A stretch of DNA of 64,000 nt, from NCBI GenBank assembly GCA_032358255.1, contig JAULBX010031370.1, positions 310,001 to 374,000 of the forward strand, written 5' to 3'. This document shows positions 44,901 to 54,300 of this stretch, piece by piece (within the stretch, counting starts at the first letter, position 1; each line of letters starts with the position of its first letter). This DNA is from Heterotrichella gracilis (lineage: Eukaryota; Sar; Xanthophyceae; Tribonematales; Xanthonemataceae). The notes under the pieces are model-generated. The model worked only from the letters and a program-made list of their open reading frames with translations, was not told the DNA's origin and made no database searches. Made by a program: the position numbers and the translations under genes.

Positions 44901-47900
44901 GCAAGACCACGCTCATGGATGTGCTTGCAGACAGGAAAACAGGTAGGCTAGGGTGGGGGTGGGGCTGGGGGCTGTAGCTAGGGCCTGGGGTAGGGGTAAT
45001 GCACAGCATGGGATGACAGACAGAAAGCCAGATGCACTAGATCTGATAAGTACATGCTGCATCTTACATGGAAGGGACAGAGGAACGCATGTCACACCCT
45101 TACGTGTCCCTACCAAACACTCTGTTATGTGCTTTGCATGCGATGCAGTCAAGGCCAGTACTTTAGCACAAGCTCAGCAACTGATGATGGGTTGGTTAAC
45201 GGCTCAGCTAGAAGCATATCACAATAAATTGTATCATTACCAAATACACCGTCACCCCACCCCCTCTTAGATGGCAATTTCGTGGGCGATGAACGGCAAC
45301 CTCAAACCCTAAGCCCTAACGGCTAAACCCTGAACCCCACCCCATCTCAGGTGACTAGATCGAGGGTGACGTGCACATGAACGGCTACCCCAAACCCTAA
45401 GCCCTCAACCCTCAACCCTGTCACCCCACCCCCTCCCCAGGTGGCAGGTTTCGGGGCGACGTGCGCATAAACAGCCACCCCAAAACCCTAAACCCTGTCA
45501 CCCCACCCTTGCACAGGTGGCAGGATCGAGGGCGATGTGCGCATGAACGGGTACCCCAAGACCGCCCCCAGCCTGGCGCGCGTGATGGGGTATGTCGAGC
45601 AGGGGGACATCCACTCACCCCAGACCACCGTGGAGGAGGCGCTGTACTTCTCTGCAGCGCTGCGCACCGAGCGCAAGCTTCCAAAGGCCGAGATCTACAA
45701 GTGGATTGAGAGCGTACGTGCAATCATATCAGCATTGGCACAGATAATGGAAAATTAAAGCAAAAATGCTGCCATGACCATTCTCTCAAAAGAAAACGGG
45801 CCTGGTTCATTTGACATGAGCTGACCTGGCTATCAGGACAGGTAAGTATAAAGTATTACCATTGTGGTAATACTATGATAGACGGACAAAGTAGTTTACC
45901 CTGTAACCTAATTGTGCAAATCAAAGCCCTAAATATCCTGTCCCATGCAATGGACCTCATAGACCTTGGGCCGCTGGGGGTCCCCGGGATGTGGTGGGGC
46001 TGCCAGGGTCAATTGGCTGACCGTGACCCATGCCATGTGGCCCTAAACCCTAATCCCTACACCCCTGCCCCAGGTAATGGAGCCTGTTGACCTCTCCACC
46101 CTGAAACCTGTAACCCTAAACCCTGAACCCCAAACCCTAAACCCTGAACCCCAAAACCCCTGCCTCAGGTGATGGAGCTGGTTGACCTGTCCATCCTGCG
46201 CCACGCCCTGGTTGGCCTGCCAGGTGTCAACGGCCTGAGTGTGGAGCAGCGCAAGCGCCTGACCATCGCTGTGGAGTTGGTGGCAAACCCTAGCATCGTG
46301 TTCATGGACGAACCCACGTCAGGTAATAACCCTAGAATAGGGTTTAGGTTAGGGTATGTGTGGAGCAGCGCAAGTGCCTGACCATTGCTGTGGAGCTGGT
46401 GGCAAACCCTAGCATCGTGTTCATGGACGAACCCACGTCAGGTAGGGCATCTGTTACAGGGTTCTGGTACATATGATTCGGGCGTTAGGGTTCATGGATG
46501 AGCTGGCGGCAAACCCCAACATTTGTGTTCATGGACAAACCCCCATCAGGTGACAACCCTAGGGATAGTGTAACCCTATCCTATACCTTAGCCCTAGGGA
46601 TAGTGTAACCCTATCCTATACCATATAGGGCCCTATATACACTATGGTATTGCATTGGGGTCACCATTGCTGTGGAGCTGGGGTAGTGAGTGGGTACACC
46701 TTGTTAAGATGCTCGCTGTTTCCACACTGCAACCCCAAACCCCTCTTCCCTGCGCGCCGTCACACACTGGTATTCTGTGCTGCTGACCTGCCCTCCTTCA
46801 CTCCCATTTCCCCAGGCCTTGATGCACGCGCTGCCGCCACTGTGATGCGTGCTGTGAAGAACACCGTGCGCACCGGGAGGACCGTGGTGTGCACCATCCA
46901 CCAGCCCTCAATGGACATCTTTGCGGTATGGGCACATTGGCATCGATAGGTCGCAGCAATGTGCGCCATACTCCGTGCATGGGCAAGGAGAATTTACACT
47001 TGCTTGTGTTACACTACCAGGAGTTCCGGTGTGACTGTGGTCATTCATATCAAAACAACAGATCAGTGACTCGCGCCTTTGATTGCCCCCACACTGACCG
47101 CACTGACTCCCGCCCAACAACAACCTTTGCCGCCTCCCCCCCAGGCATTTGACGAGCTGCTGCTCCTCCAGCGGGGGGGCACATGCATCTTCTCAGGCCC
47201 GCTGGGCCCCGGCGGCCAAACCCTGATCGACTATTTCACAGCCCTGCCCGGGGTGTCGCCCATCCCCGAGCGCTACAACCCCGCCACATGGATGCTGGAG
47301 GTGACGGGGGTTGCTGCTGAGGCGCGGGTGGGGCTCAACTTCAGCCAGATCTACGCAGACAGCCTCCTGCGCAGGTACTTGATGCACTTGATTGTTCCTT
47401 GTAATGACCACTTACCGTGAATGAATTTGTTTATGTGAGTGTTGGGCCAACTCATGGTGTAAATTGTAGCTTTCTTTGTAGCCTCAGAGTCTATAGATTA
47501 TTTTAAGTGTAATAATCGGTATATTTTAGGGACATGTAGGCCACCATCACATTTATGGCGCAGCTGCAGGACACTACCATTGCTTAACCCTTCACCACTA
47601 GCTGCTCAAGACATACACCACCATGCTGAACAAACCCCCAAGAACGCGCTGAAACGAAAACCACGTCCCTTTTTCCCAGGGACGTGGAGGCCACCATCGC
47701 ATCCCTGGCGCAGCCCCAGGAGTCCCTGCCCAGGGTTGAGCACGCCACCATGTACGCCAAGCCCTTTGCCACGCAGTACCACCAGCTGCTCAAGAAGTAC
47801 ACCACTGCCTACTGGCGCACCCCCGACTACAACTACATCCGCATACTGGTCACCATTCTGCTGGGCTTTGTGATCGGAACCCTGTTCTGGAAGAGGGGAA

Positions 47901-49931
47901 ACAAGCGGTGCGTGGCTGCGTGTGAGGTTTTGGGTTGTATTTTGTTTACTTTGGATTGATGGTTTGATGGTTTGTAGTTTCTCAATTTTACTGGCGCGCA
48001 GCTGACTGCAATGAAGGCTGACTACAACCCACGTAGCAAGTGTACTTGCTCACTAATCCATTGTAAGAGGGTGACAGACCGGAAATCCTTAGGCTATTTA
48101 TCGACCCCTTGTTGCACTCCTTGCAGCACCACCGAGTCAGACCTGCAGAACGTGATGGGAGCCATCAACGCCGCCACCATCTTCCTGGGCGCCCTGTACA
48201 GCATCAACGTGCAGCCGGTGGTGGCGGTGGAGCGGGCGGTGTTCTACAGGGAGAGGGCCGCCTACTACTACTCTGTCTTCCCCTTCGCACTCGCACAGGT
48301 ATGGTTCCCTTTAGAACTCTATTTCCTACAATCACAGCAAGGATGGATCCAGCCTTCACAGCTTTCCTCCTTGAGAGCTGGGGATTGCCCCAACGGCAAA
48401 TGGGATGGGTATTAATCCCATGTTAGTGACCTTCTGTGTGACCTTCCACAACAGGGCACCGTGGATCTGGCCTACCTACTGGTCCAGTCCATGGTAAACA
48501 CCTGCATCACCATTCTGGTGCATCAGCAGTCTTGAGTTAATTACAGCACTGGCGCCAAATCCCTGACATAAACTTTTTAAGAGAGGCTTCTCCATCGCCC
48601 AATCTGCAACTGTCTCCATGTGAGTATCCTGTGACACATTCAATTTATTTTTCCTTCCCACTAGGGCACCGTGGAGCTCCCCTACCTGCTGGTCCAGTCC
48701 CTTGTCTACGCGTGCATCACCTACTGGTGCATCGGCTTCGAGGCGGACGCTGGCAAGTTCTTCTGGTTCTGCCTCTTCCTGTTCATCACCCTGGACTTCT
48801 TCACCCACGTGGGCATCATGGCGGTCAACCTCACGCCCTCCGTGCAGATGAGCACCACGCTCATGACCACCACGCTGGGGACCTGGAACGTGTTCTCGGG
48901 GATCTACATCCCCAGGCCGGTACGTGGCGGGGATGCACTAGGAAATGTGGCCGGGATATGAAAAACGCAAAACGTGACATGTGAAGTTAAAAACGAACCA
49001 CCATCACCCTCAGAAATTGCCCAAATTTGGAGCTGCGTCTACCGCACATACTCTGATGAGATCCCACCTTCCCTGTTTTACTTGCCCTTGAATAATTCTA
49101 CAAGTTGTTTTCGACGAAAATATATATGATTAATTGAATTTCTCCCCAATTTTCCAAAATGCAAATTAATTTTAGTGCTCCCAACGAGCCGAATGGGTTA
49201 ACGGTAGTTGATAGCTTTTGTCAGAACCCAAACCCATTCCTGGTCAGCTGTTTCTATGGCTCGATCTACCTTTCGTTCGAATGCACGACTGCAATTGCCA
49301 CTCAGATCGACCCTGCGGAACGTTTCGCTAACGCATCTCGGTCGGCATTATGCACAGTTGTTATATGTGCGTTTTCGCAACCCAGCAAACTTTCTTGAAA
49401 ATGAGCGACAGTAAAATAATCTATAGAGTGCGTTACGCTGGTCGAAAACAACTATCAACTCGCCAAATCGCCTGAAAAGATGTGTAAAGTGTAAAATGTT
49501 TAATTTAAAATACTTCCTCTGGCGAAATTAAAATTCCAGAAATGTTTCCTTGAAAGAGGGCCAACTCGGAGTACAGGTACTTTAAAGTTGGCATTCCACT
49601 TATTCCTATTTCTACAACCTGTTCTCTCTTTGTATGTCTTATTGTTTGTTGCTCCCTGCAGCGCATCCGGGGATGGTGGATCTGGCTGTATTGGATTAAT
49701 CCCCTGTCCTACACCACCTACGGTCTCATAGCCAGCCAGCTGGGGGACGTCACCTCCCCAATCACACTGGCATCCGGGGCCACCCAGCCCATCAACCAGT
49801 ACATCCAGGACACCTTTGGTTTCAAGCACAGCTTCATCGGCTGGGCTGCCTTCATCATCATCGGCTTCTGCATCACCTTCAGGCTGGTGGCAGCCATCGG
49901 GCTCAAATTCCTCAATTTCCAAGCCAGATAA
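35978..49931 (+). CDS. Full-size PDR-type ABC transporter (ABCG subfamily)
   Basis: ATP-driven exporter of lipids or hydrophobic metabolites, arrangement NBD-TMD-NBD-TMD. Exons: 35978-36157, 36486-36658, 36966-37086, 37495-37674, 38036-38195, 38388-38464, 38836-38980, 39469-39614, 40094-40262, 40524-40689, 40974-41081, 41548-41671, 41932-42110, 42460-42620, 42957-43098, 43390-43501, 43817-44001, 44286-44415, 44817-44942, 45517-45713, 46169-46322, 46816-46925, 47145-47374, 47680-47907, 48127-48298, 48665-48919, 49662-49931 (TAA); about 1,465 residues. NBD1: Walker [12 protein letters not shown], signature ISGGQRKR, Walker [14 protein letters not shown], and LLQPPPE where Gln replaces the H-loop His, as usual in PDR NBD1. 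NBD2: [69 protein letters not shown], all canonical. Both TMDs include the PDR 'WW.W.YW..P..Y' blocks. Substrate unknown. Exon sums miss divisibility by two nt, so one border is slightly off. Confidence 0.93.
40883..40927. repeat. Perfect 18-bp inverted repeat in ABCG intron
   Basis: Arms TGTCAAGTGTGAGATTGC (40883-40900) and its exact reverse complement (40910-40927) flank a 9-nt loop, about 45 bp before the 40974 acceptor. Confidence 0.95.
41183..41262. repeat. Three tandem copies of a 26-27 bp repeat
   Basis: Units of ATGGTAGTAGTAACTTGTTA followed by CCCTTA occur three times in a row, the first copy slightly diverged, in the ABCG intron after 41081. Confidence 0.9.
41328..41370. repeat. 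Perfect 20-bp palindromic hairpin in ABCG intron
   Basis: The arms 41328-41347 (ATGGGGGATGCGGGACTAAG) and 41351-41370 are exact reverse complements with a 3-nt loop. Confidence 0.95.
42285..42459 (+). repeat. Two upstream echoes of ABCG exon 14 start
   Basis: The exon start (TTCTTCCTCAACTACGTCAC, CATGCTGCTCCTG) at 42460 occurs almost perfectly at 42370-42412, with its TGCATGCAG acceptor, and in decayed form at 42285-42323. Each is followed by CACATACACCCTAAACCC. Confidence 0.9.
43565..43625 (+). repeat. Echo of ABCG exon 16 end
   Basis: CTTCCACCTGCGCACAGT and the GTGAGGGCGCAAA stretch mirror the exon 16 end (CTTCCACCTGTGCACGGT) and the start of its intron (GTAAGGGCGCAAA). Confidence 0.8.
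44645..44760 (+). repeat. Two echoes of ABCG exon 19 start (Walker A exon)
   Basis: GGTCAGCTTGAGCTGCACAA followed by GGGCATAGG (44656-44684) and CTGCAGGTGGCCAGCTTG with GCTCATGGGG (44721-44751) resemble the start of the exon at 44817 (CTGCAGGTGGCCAGCTTGAG). Confidence 0.8.
45268..45482 (+). repeat. Three upstream echoes of ABCG exon 20 start
   Basis: Blocks at about 45270-45320, 45349-45400 and 45439-45495 repeat AGGTGGCAGG..CGAGGGCGA, GTGCGCATGAACGG and CCCCAAACCC, as found at the real exon start (45514-45560). The three copies grow more exact toward the exon. Confidence 0.88.
46072..46158 (+). repeat. Echo of ABCG exon 21 start with telomere-like tract
   Basis: CAGGTAATGGAGCCTGTTGA with CCTCTCCACCCTG (46073-46103) mimics the exon start CAGGTGATGGAGCTGGTTGA, followed by CCCTAAACCCTGAACCC repeats up to the real acceptor. 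Confidence 0.85.
46352..46551 (+). repeat. Two downstream echoes of ABCG exon 21 (Walker B exon)
   Basis: 46358-46442 is an almost exact copy of the exon's last 85 bp (GTGGAGCAGCGCAAG ... CCCACGTCAGG). A shorter, decayed one lies at about 46491-46551 (GAGCTGGCGGCAAACCC, GTGTTCATGGAC). Confidence 0.92.
46556..46622. repeat. Tandem duplication of a 31-33 bp unit
   Basis: CCCTAGGGATAGTGTAACCC and TATCCTATACC occur twice in a row (46558-46588, 46592-46622) inside the same ABCG intron. Confidence 0.9.
47527..47637 (+). repeat. Upstream echo of ABCG exon 24
   Basis: GGGACATGTAGGCCACCATC, GGCGCAGCTGCAGGA and GCTGCTCAAGACATACACCAC resemble GGGACGTGGAGGCCACCATC and later parts of the exon at 47680, with an in-frame TAG in the copy. 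Confidence 0.85.
48452..48525 (+). repeat. Upstream echo of ABCG exon 26
   Basis: CAGGGCACCGTGGATCTGGC, CTGGTCCAGTCCATGG and TGCATCACC..CTGGTGCAT copy the start of the exon at 48665 (AGGGCACCGTGGAGCTCCCC), about 210 bp upstream. Confidence 0.88.
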
Positions 49932-51397
49932 GGGGGCAAATCCTCCCCCGCCACTCGACTTCTTCACCCTTTGGATGCACCCCTTGGAGCCACTAGCATT
50001 CGGGTGATACCAAGGCGATCAACTAGGCAATTTCACACAACTTTGGGCTTCGAGAATGCCTTCATTGGCTGGGCGGCGTTCATCACCTTTGGGTTTTGCA
50101 TTGCTTTCAGGCTGATGGTAGCCATTCATTAATTCCTAATCCAGAAAGTGTGTTTCAATCTCTGATTTGAAGCTTGCAGCCAGATAGAGTGCATTTCAGG
50201 ATGCCTCAAGTATAATAACTACAGCATTATACCCCTCAAGACAACTTGTTTTTTTTGTCAAGCCAATTCGTGTACTTACCTGGCCACATCGCGGCAGGGC
50301 TACATTGTTCATTCGGGGCATCGTTGCTCATACTGTGCACAGTGACTGACTAGTTGAAGTGTTGTGCGTCATGAATCATGATGACTCATGATGATTATTG
50401 TTGATATCTGTTTTTCTTGATGATGGGTTATGGTCACTCACAGCTGATAGTGTGCATCAAGTGCTCTGCAAACCGCACTTGCGGGGCGGTAGCCATTAGT
50501 GGTACTGAGTATTCAGGCCCTGAGTCAGAGGGGGCAGTAATATGCTGGGGCTGGGCTAGCAGCGCTGGGGCTGGGGCTAGCAGCGCTGAAGGCTAAAATT
50601 TCTAGATATTCTGCCACTGTTTTTTAGTCCAGCCGTAATAGTATATGCGGATTTGGTATCCACTGTCAGCCATTTTATGTCCATGGCTTAGCCCACCAGC
50701 GCAGCCTGTTTTTCTGGTGTTGTTTGTGGTCTGGTTGTGCACTGTCATCCAGTGAAAGGCATACTCTCCTTGCAATCTGCTTTTACAAGCAGTGGCCAAC
50801 ATTTATGTTGGTGTTTCTTTATTAGTTGGTCGCAGATTTCTGGAGGATTAGTACAGTGCATTTAAGCTGACTGCATGCAACTCCAGCCGCTAAAGGCCTG
50901 CATTATCAGTGATAATATGTGGATGATAATCATTGGAAGTTGAACGGTTGAGGTCAATTTGCAACCAACCTCTGGGGTTGCCTGAACTGCATGCCTATGC
51001 CATGGCGCCCTGGGCCACAGGCAAGCACAGGTGCTGCACCCGCTCTCAAGCACCAGCTGTCAAATACGCGTCGGAGCAGATCAGCTGAGTCATCATCTGG
51101 AGTCATGGTATTTGTTGCTCACGTAGGGTCTTGCCTTGGCAGGCTGACCAATTGCCAAGGGTTTCTTGGAACCAAAGGAAAACCCTCGCAGGCCGCCTTC
51201 CCTGAAGCTTCAGCTCCGACTGACTCAGGGAGCAGCTTTACAGGCAAGCTATATTCAAACCCAAAGCAAAACCAACCGGAGCCAACAGCCTTTGCACCAG
51301 CCCAACCTCCTGTTTAACCAGGCTGTTGCAAAGGTCCCTTTTGAAGCGGATATTGTGGGCTAAACAACCTTCACAAACTTCACTCCAACAGATCACC
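49932..51397. other. Intergenic region with a pseudo-copy of the ABCG last exon
   Basis: No intact gene is seen between the ABCG stop and the next ATG. It contains the terminal-exon echo listed below, a duplicated GCTGGGGCTGG..CTAGCAGCGCTG pair (50543-50588), and the presumed promoter of the ATP-synthase-like gene. Confidence 0.5.
50036..50138 (+). pseudogene. Decayed copy of ABCG terminal exon in the 3' flank
   Basis: TTTGGGCTTCGAGAATGCCT, TCATTGGCTGGGC and TTTCAGGCTGATGGTAGCCAT parallel 49816-49893 ([24 protein letters not shown]) about 210 bp past the stop. The reading ends in TAA instead of the native C-terminus. Confidence 0.85.
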
Positions 51398-54300
51398 ATG
51401 TTGGCGAGTTCGAACGGTGTGCGAAAAGGTTGCCCTTTCCCGGCCGCACACCACGACCTGTTGTCCACAAAGCTTTGCAACGCCAACACTTTCGTTAGGC
51501 GGCAGACATGGCAGCATGTCAGGCGTCCTCGCCACCACAGCAGTGTTGCCAACTCGTCACAAAACGAGGAGCCGGACTGGGACGCAGAGATGCAGCTGTT
51601 AAAGAAAAGGACACTAAAACCCAACCAAACTGAGGCGCTTCGGCAGTTGGAGGCCCGAACCGATGTGGGGAAGGTGGGCCCACATGTCGTCTGCGCAGAC
51701 CATATGCATGCATATTGGTGGAGTTCAACCCAAGCAAGGTGTTCCCAGCCAGTTATCCCACATGGGTTTAGCATAATGTCGTCAGACGTCTGAAAAGTGG
51801 TATGTTGAGCAGCAGCTTGTCGCCAGAACCCCAGGGCTCAACACTCACACTCGTAGAACAGTGGCGTTCATATCACTCTGTTGAGCGTCGCCCTTGTCCC
51901 GCAGGTGCTTTTCTGCAGTGACAGCGTCGCCATAGTGGAGGGGATCAACAACGACGCGCAGGTTGGCACGCAACTGTCGTTTGTCAGCGGGGCAACAGGG
52001 TGAGAGCCAGTAACCTTGTTCCTCACGTTGCAATACCCTCGCTTCACCATACACCACCCGCCTACCCACCACCCATGCGCTCTTTCAAAAGCCTCTGTGG
52101 GATACAACAGAGTCGGTAAACGAGCAGTATGATACCCCGGGTAACAGCCCTTGTGCCAGTAGGCATGCCACTCCATTCCATGCACTGTGCTCACCTTTGG
52201 TTGGGTTGCAGCGTGCTGCTCTGGCGGAGGAGTGACAACATCTGCTTTGCGTTTGTTGCGGGGGGGAGCGACAAGCTGCAGGCTGGGGACGGGGTGGAGT
52301 GCAAGGTCAAGGGCATTCTGCAGGTGGGACATGCTTTAGATCTAGGGTTTGCTCTAGGGTTTCTGCTAGGGCATGAGGATTCCGCCACTGAAGGACAGGG
52401 TCAACTTTAAGCGCACTTAAACCCTACCCCCTGCACATTCAAAGCCTCTCAAATTACCCTCCATTCACCCACAACGCAGGTGGTAGACGAAAAGGAGGGG
52501 GCGGTGACCAAGCGAGAGTACGGGATCGGCACAGTGCCCGCGGGGGATGGCTTGAAGGGCCATGTGGTCGACTTCTTGGGTCGACCCTTGGGCTCCCAAC
52601 AGCAGCTGGGTGCGGAGGAGCAGGTGCCTCTGTTCAACACGCAGGCTGACATGGAGTCGAGGGAGCAGATCAACCAGCCGCTGCTGACGGCCGTGATGGT
52701 GCGTGGGCCTCTGAATATCATTCTGAGCAGAAAGATTTTCATTTAGCAAGGTGGCTTAGCGCCCCCTCAAATTATCGTCAAATTTGGCTACTGATAACAG
52801 GCTTGGCGTGGGGTGCGATGGTGGTGGCGGTTGAGTACGGATGGTGACACAGCTCCTGTGTTGTACCAAATGCACTGGCAGGCAATTTCATTCCCAGCAC
52901 TAGCGCACTCTACACAGTAAGTTCAGGGGCTCATCCAGGAAACTCGGGGGCTCACCTTTTACAGGAAATTATCGGCATTGAACCAATTTGGACTGACACC
53001 CCCATGGCGCACACCCATTTTCCCCTTCCCGTTTCTCTTTCAGGCCGTGGACGCCCTGACACCCCTTGGGCGGGGCCAGGCGCAGCTCCTGACTGGCAAC
53101 CCCGGGTCAGGCAAGACACAGCTAGCGGTGGATGTCATTCGGGGGCAAAAAGGGAGCGACGTGCGGGTGGTGTACGCTACAGTGGACCGGGAGCCCAAGG
53201 AGGTGGAGCAGATTGCACAGGTGGGGAATCCTAGCTTATAAACCCTAGATACCCTTAAGCTCGAGTTCTAAACCTTGAATCCTGTGGACTGGGAGCAAAG
53301 GAGGTGGATCAGATTGCACAGGTGGGGAACCCTACGTTCTAAAGCCTAGATACCCAAGTTCTGAACCCTAATGCCTGGGCTGGGGAAGGCGCAGCTGGCG
53401 GTGGCTGTCAGTGAGGGCAATAGGGGAGCGGCATGCAGAAGTGGAGCAGATTGCACAGGGGGGGTTTGCCTGGAGGGATTGGGTTTTTTAAAGCCTCCTC
53501 ATCTGCCACGGTAATGCCGCATGGCGCGGGTTAAGTAAAGCCAAGTTTCTTGCTGGTGAAGCAGCTCGGATGGATTTGGAAGGATGGAGTATTTTGGGTC
53601 TTCGGTGTAGGGGGTGCATGGTGGGGCAGGACTGCACCCCGAGTACTCAGAACCTCTTAATCTAGTTGTCCTGCGAGAATGCCGGTAATTAACCTCTCTT
53701 CACCTCCTTTTCAGGACTTGGCTGCTGAGGGTTGCATGGAGTACACCACCATTGTGTGTGCCCCCAAGGGCGCCCCGCTGGGGGAGCGATACGCAGCCAT
53801 GTGCGCAGCATGCTCAATTGCGGAGCGGGTGCGGGACCAAGGGGGGCACGCGCTGGTGGTTCTGGATGACATCAGCGCAATGGTGGGGTGAAATGGTGGG
53901 GTAAACCCCTTCGCCTTCAGCCGCAACACACCGGTGTCCCCAGATTGACATGTGGGATCGCATCACCATTGCATTGGCATTCCTGGGATCACAGGCAACT
54001 AGTCTGTAAATGTATTGCAATGGTCATGGACGCCATGAAGGTACAGGCTTACAGGGAAACATGCGGCCCCCAACAGTGGAACACTCAGCAAATCCTCTTT
54101 TAACCCACCCACCCCTGCGCCAGATCGACATGTGGGAGCGCATCACCGTGGCGCTGGCATCCCTGGGACCCCAGGCACTGGAGCTGGAGGAGGGCCAATT
54201 AGCTGGCAAATCTCCGGAGGAGCTGGTGGAATATGAGGGTATGCTGGTGACCTCGGCGGCTGCCCAGCGGCGCAGGTTTTTCTCCTCCCTGGTGCAGCGG

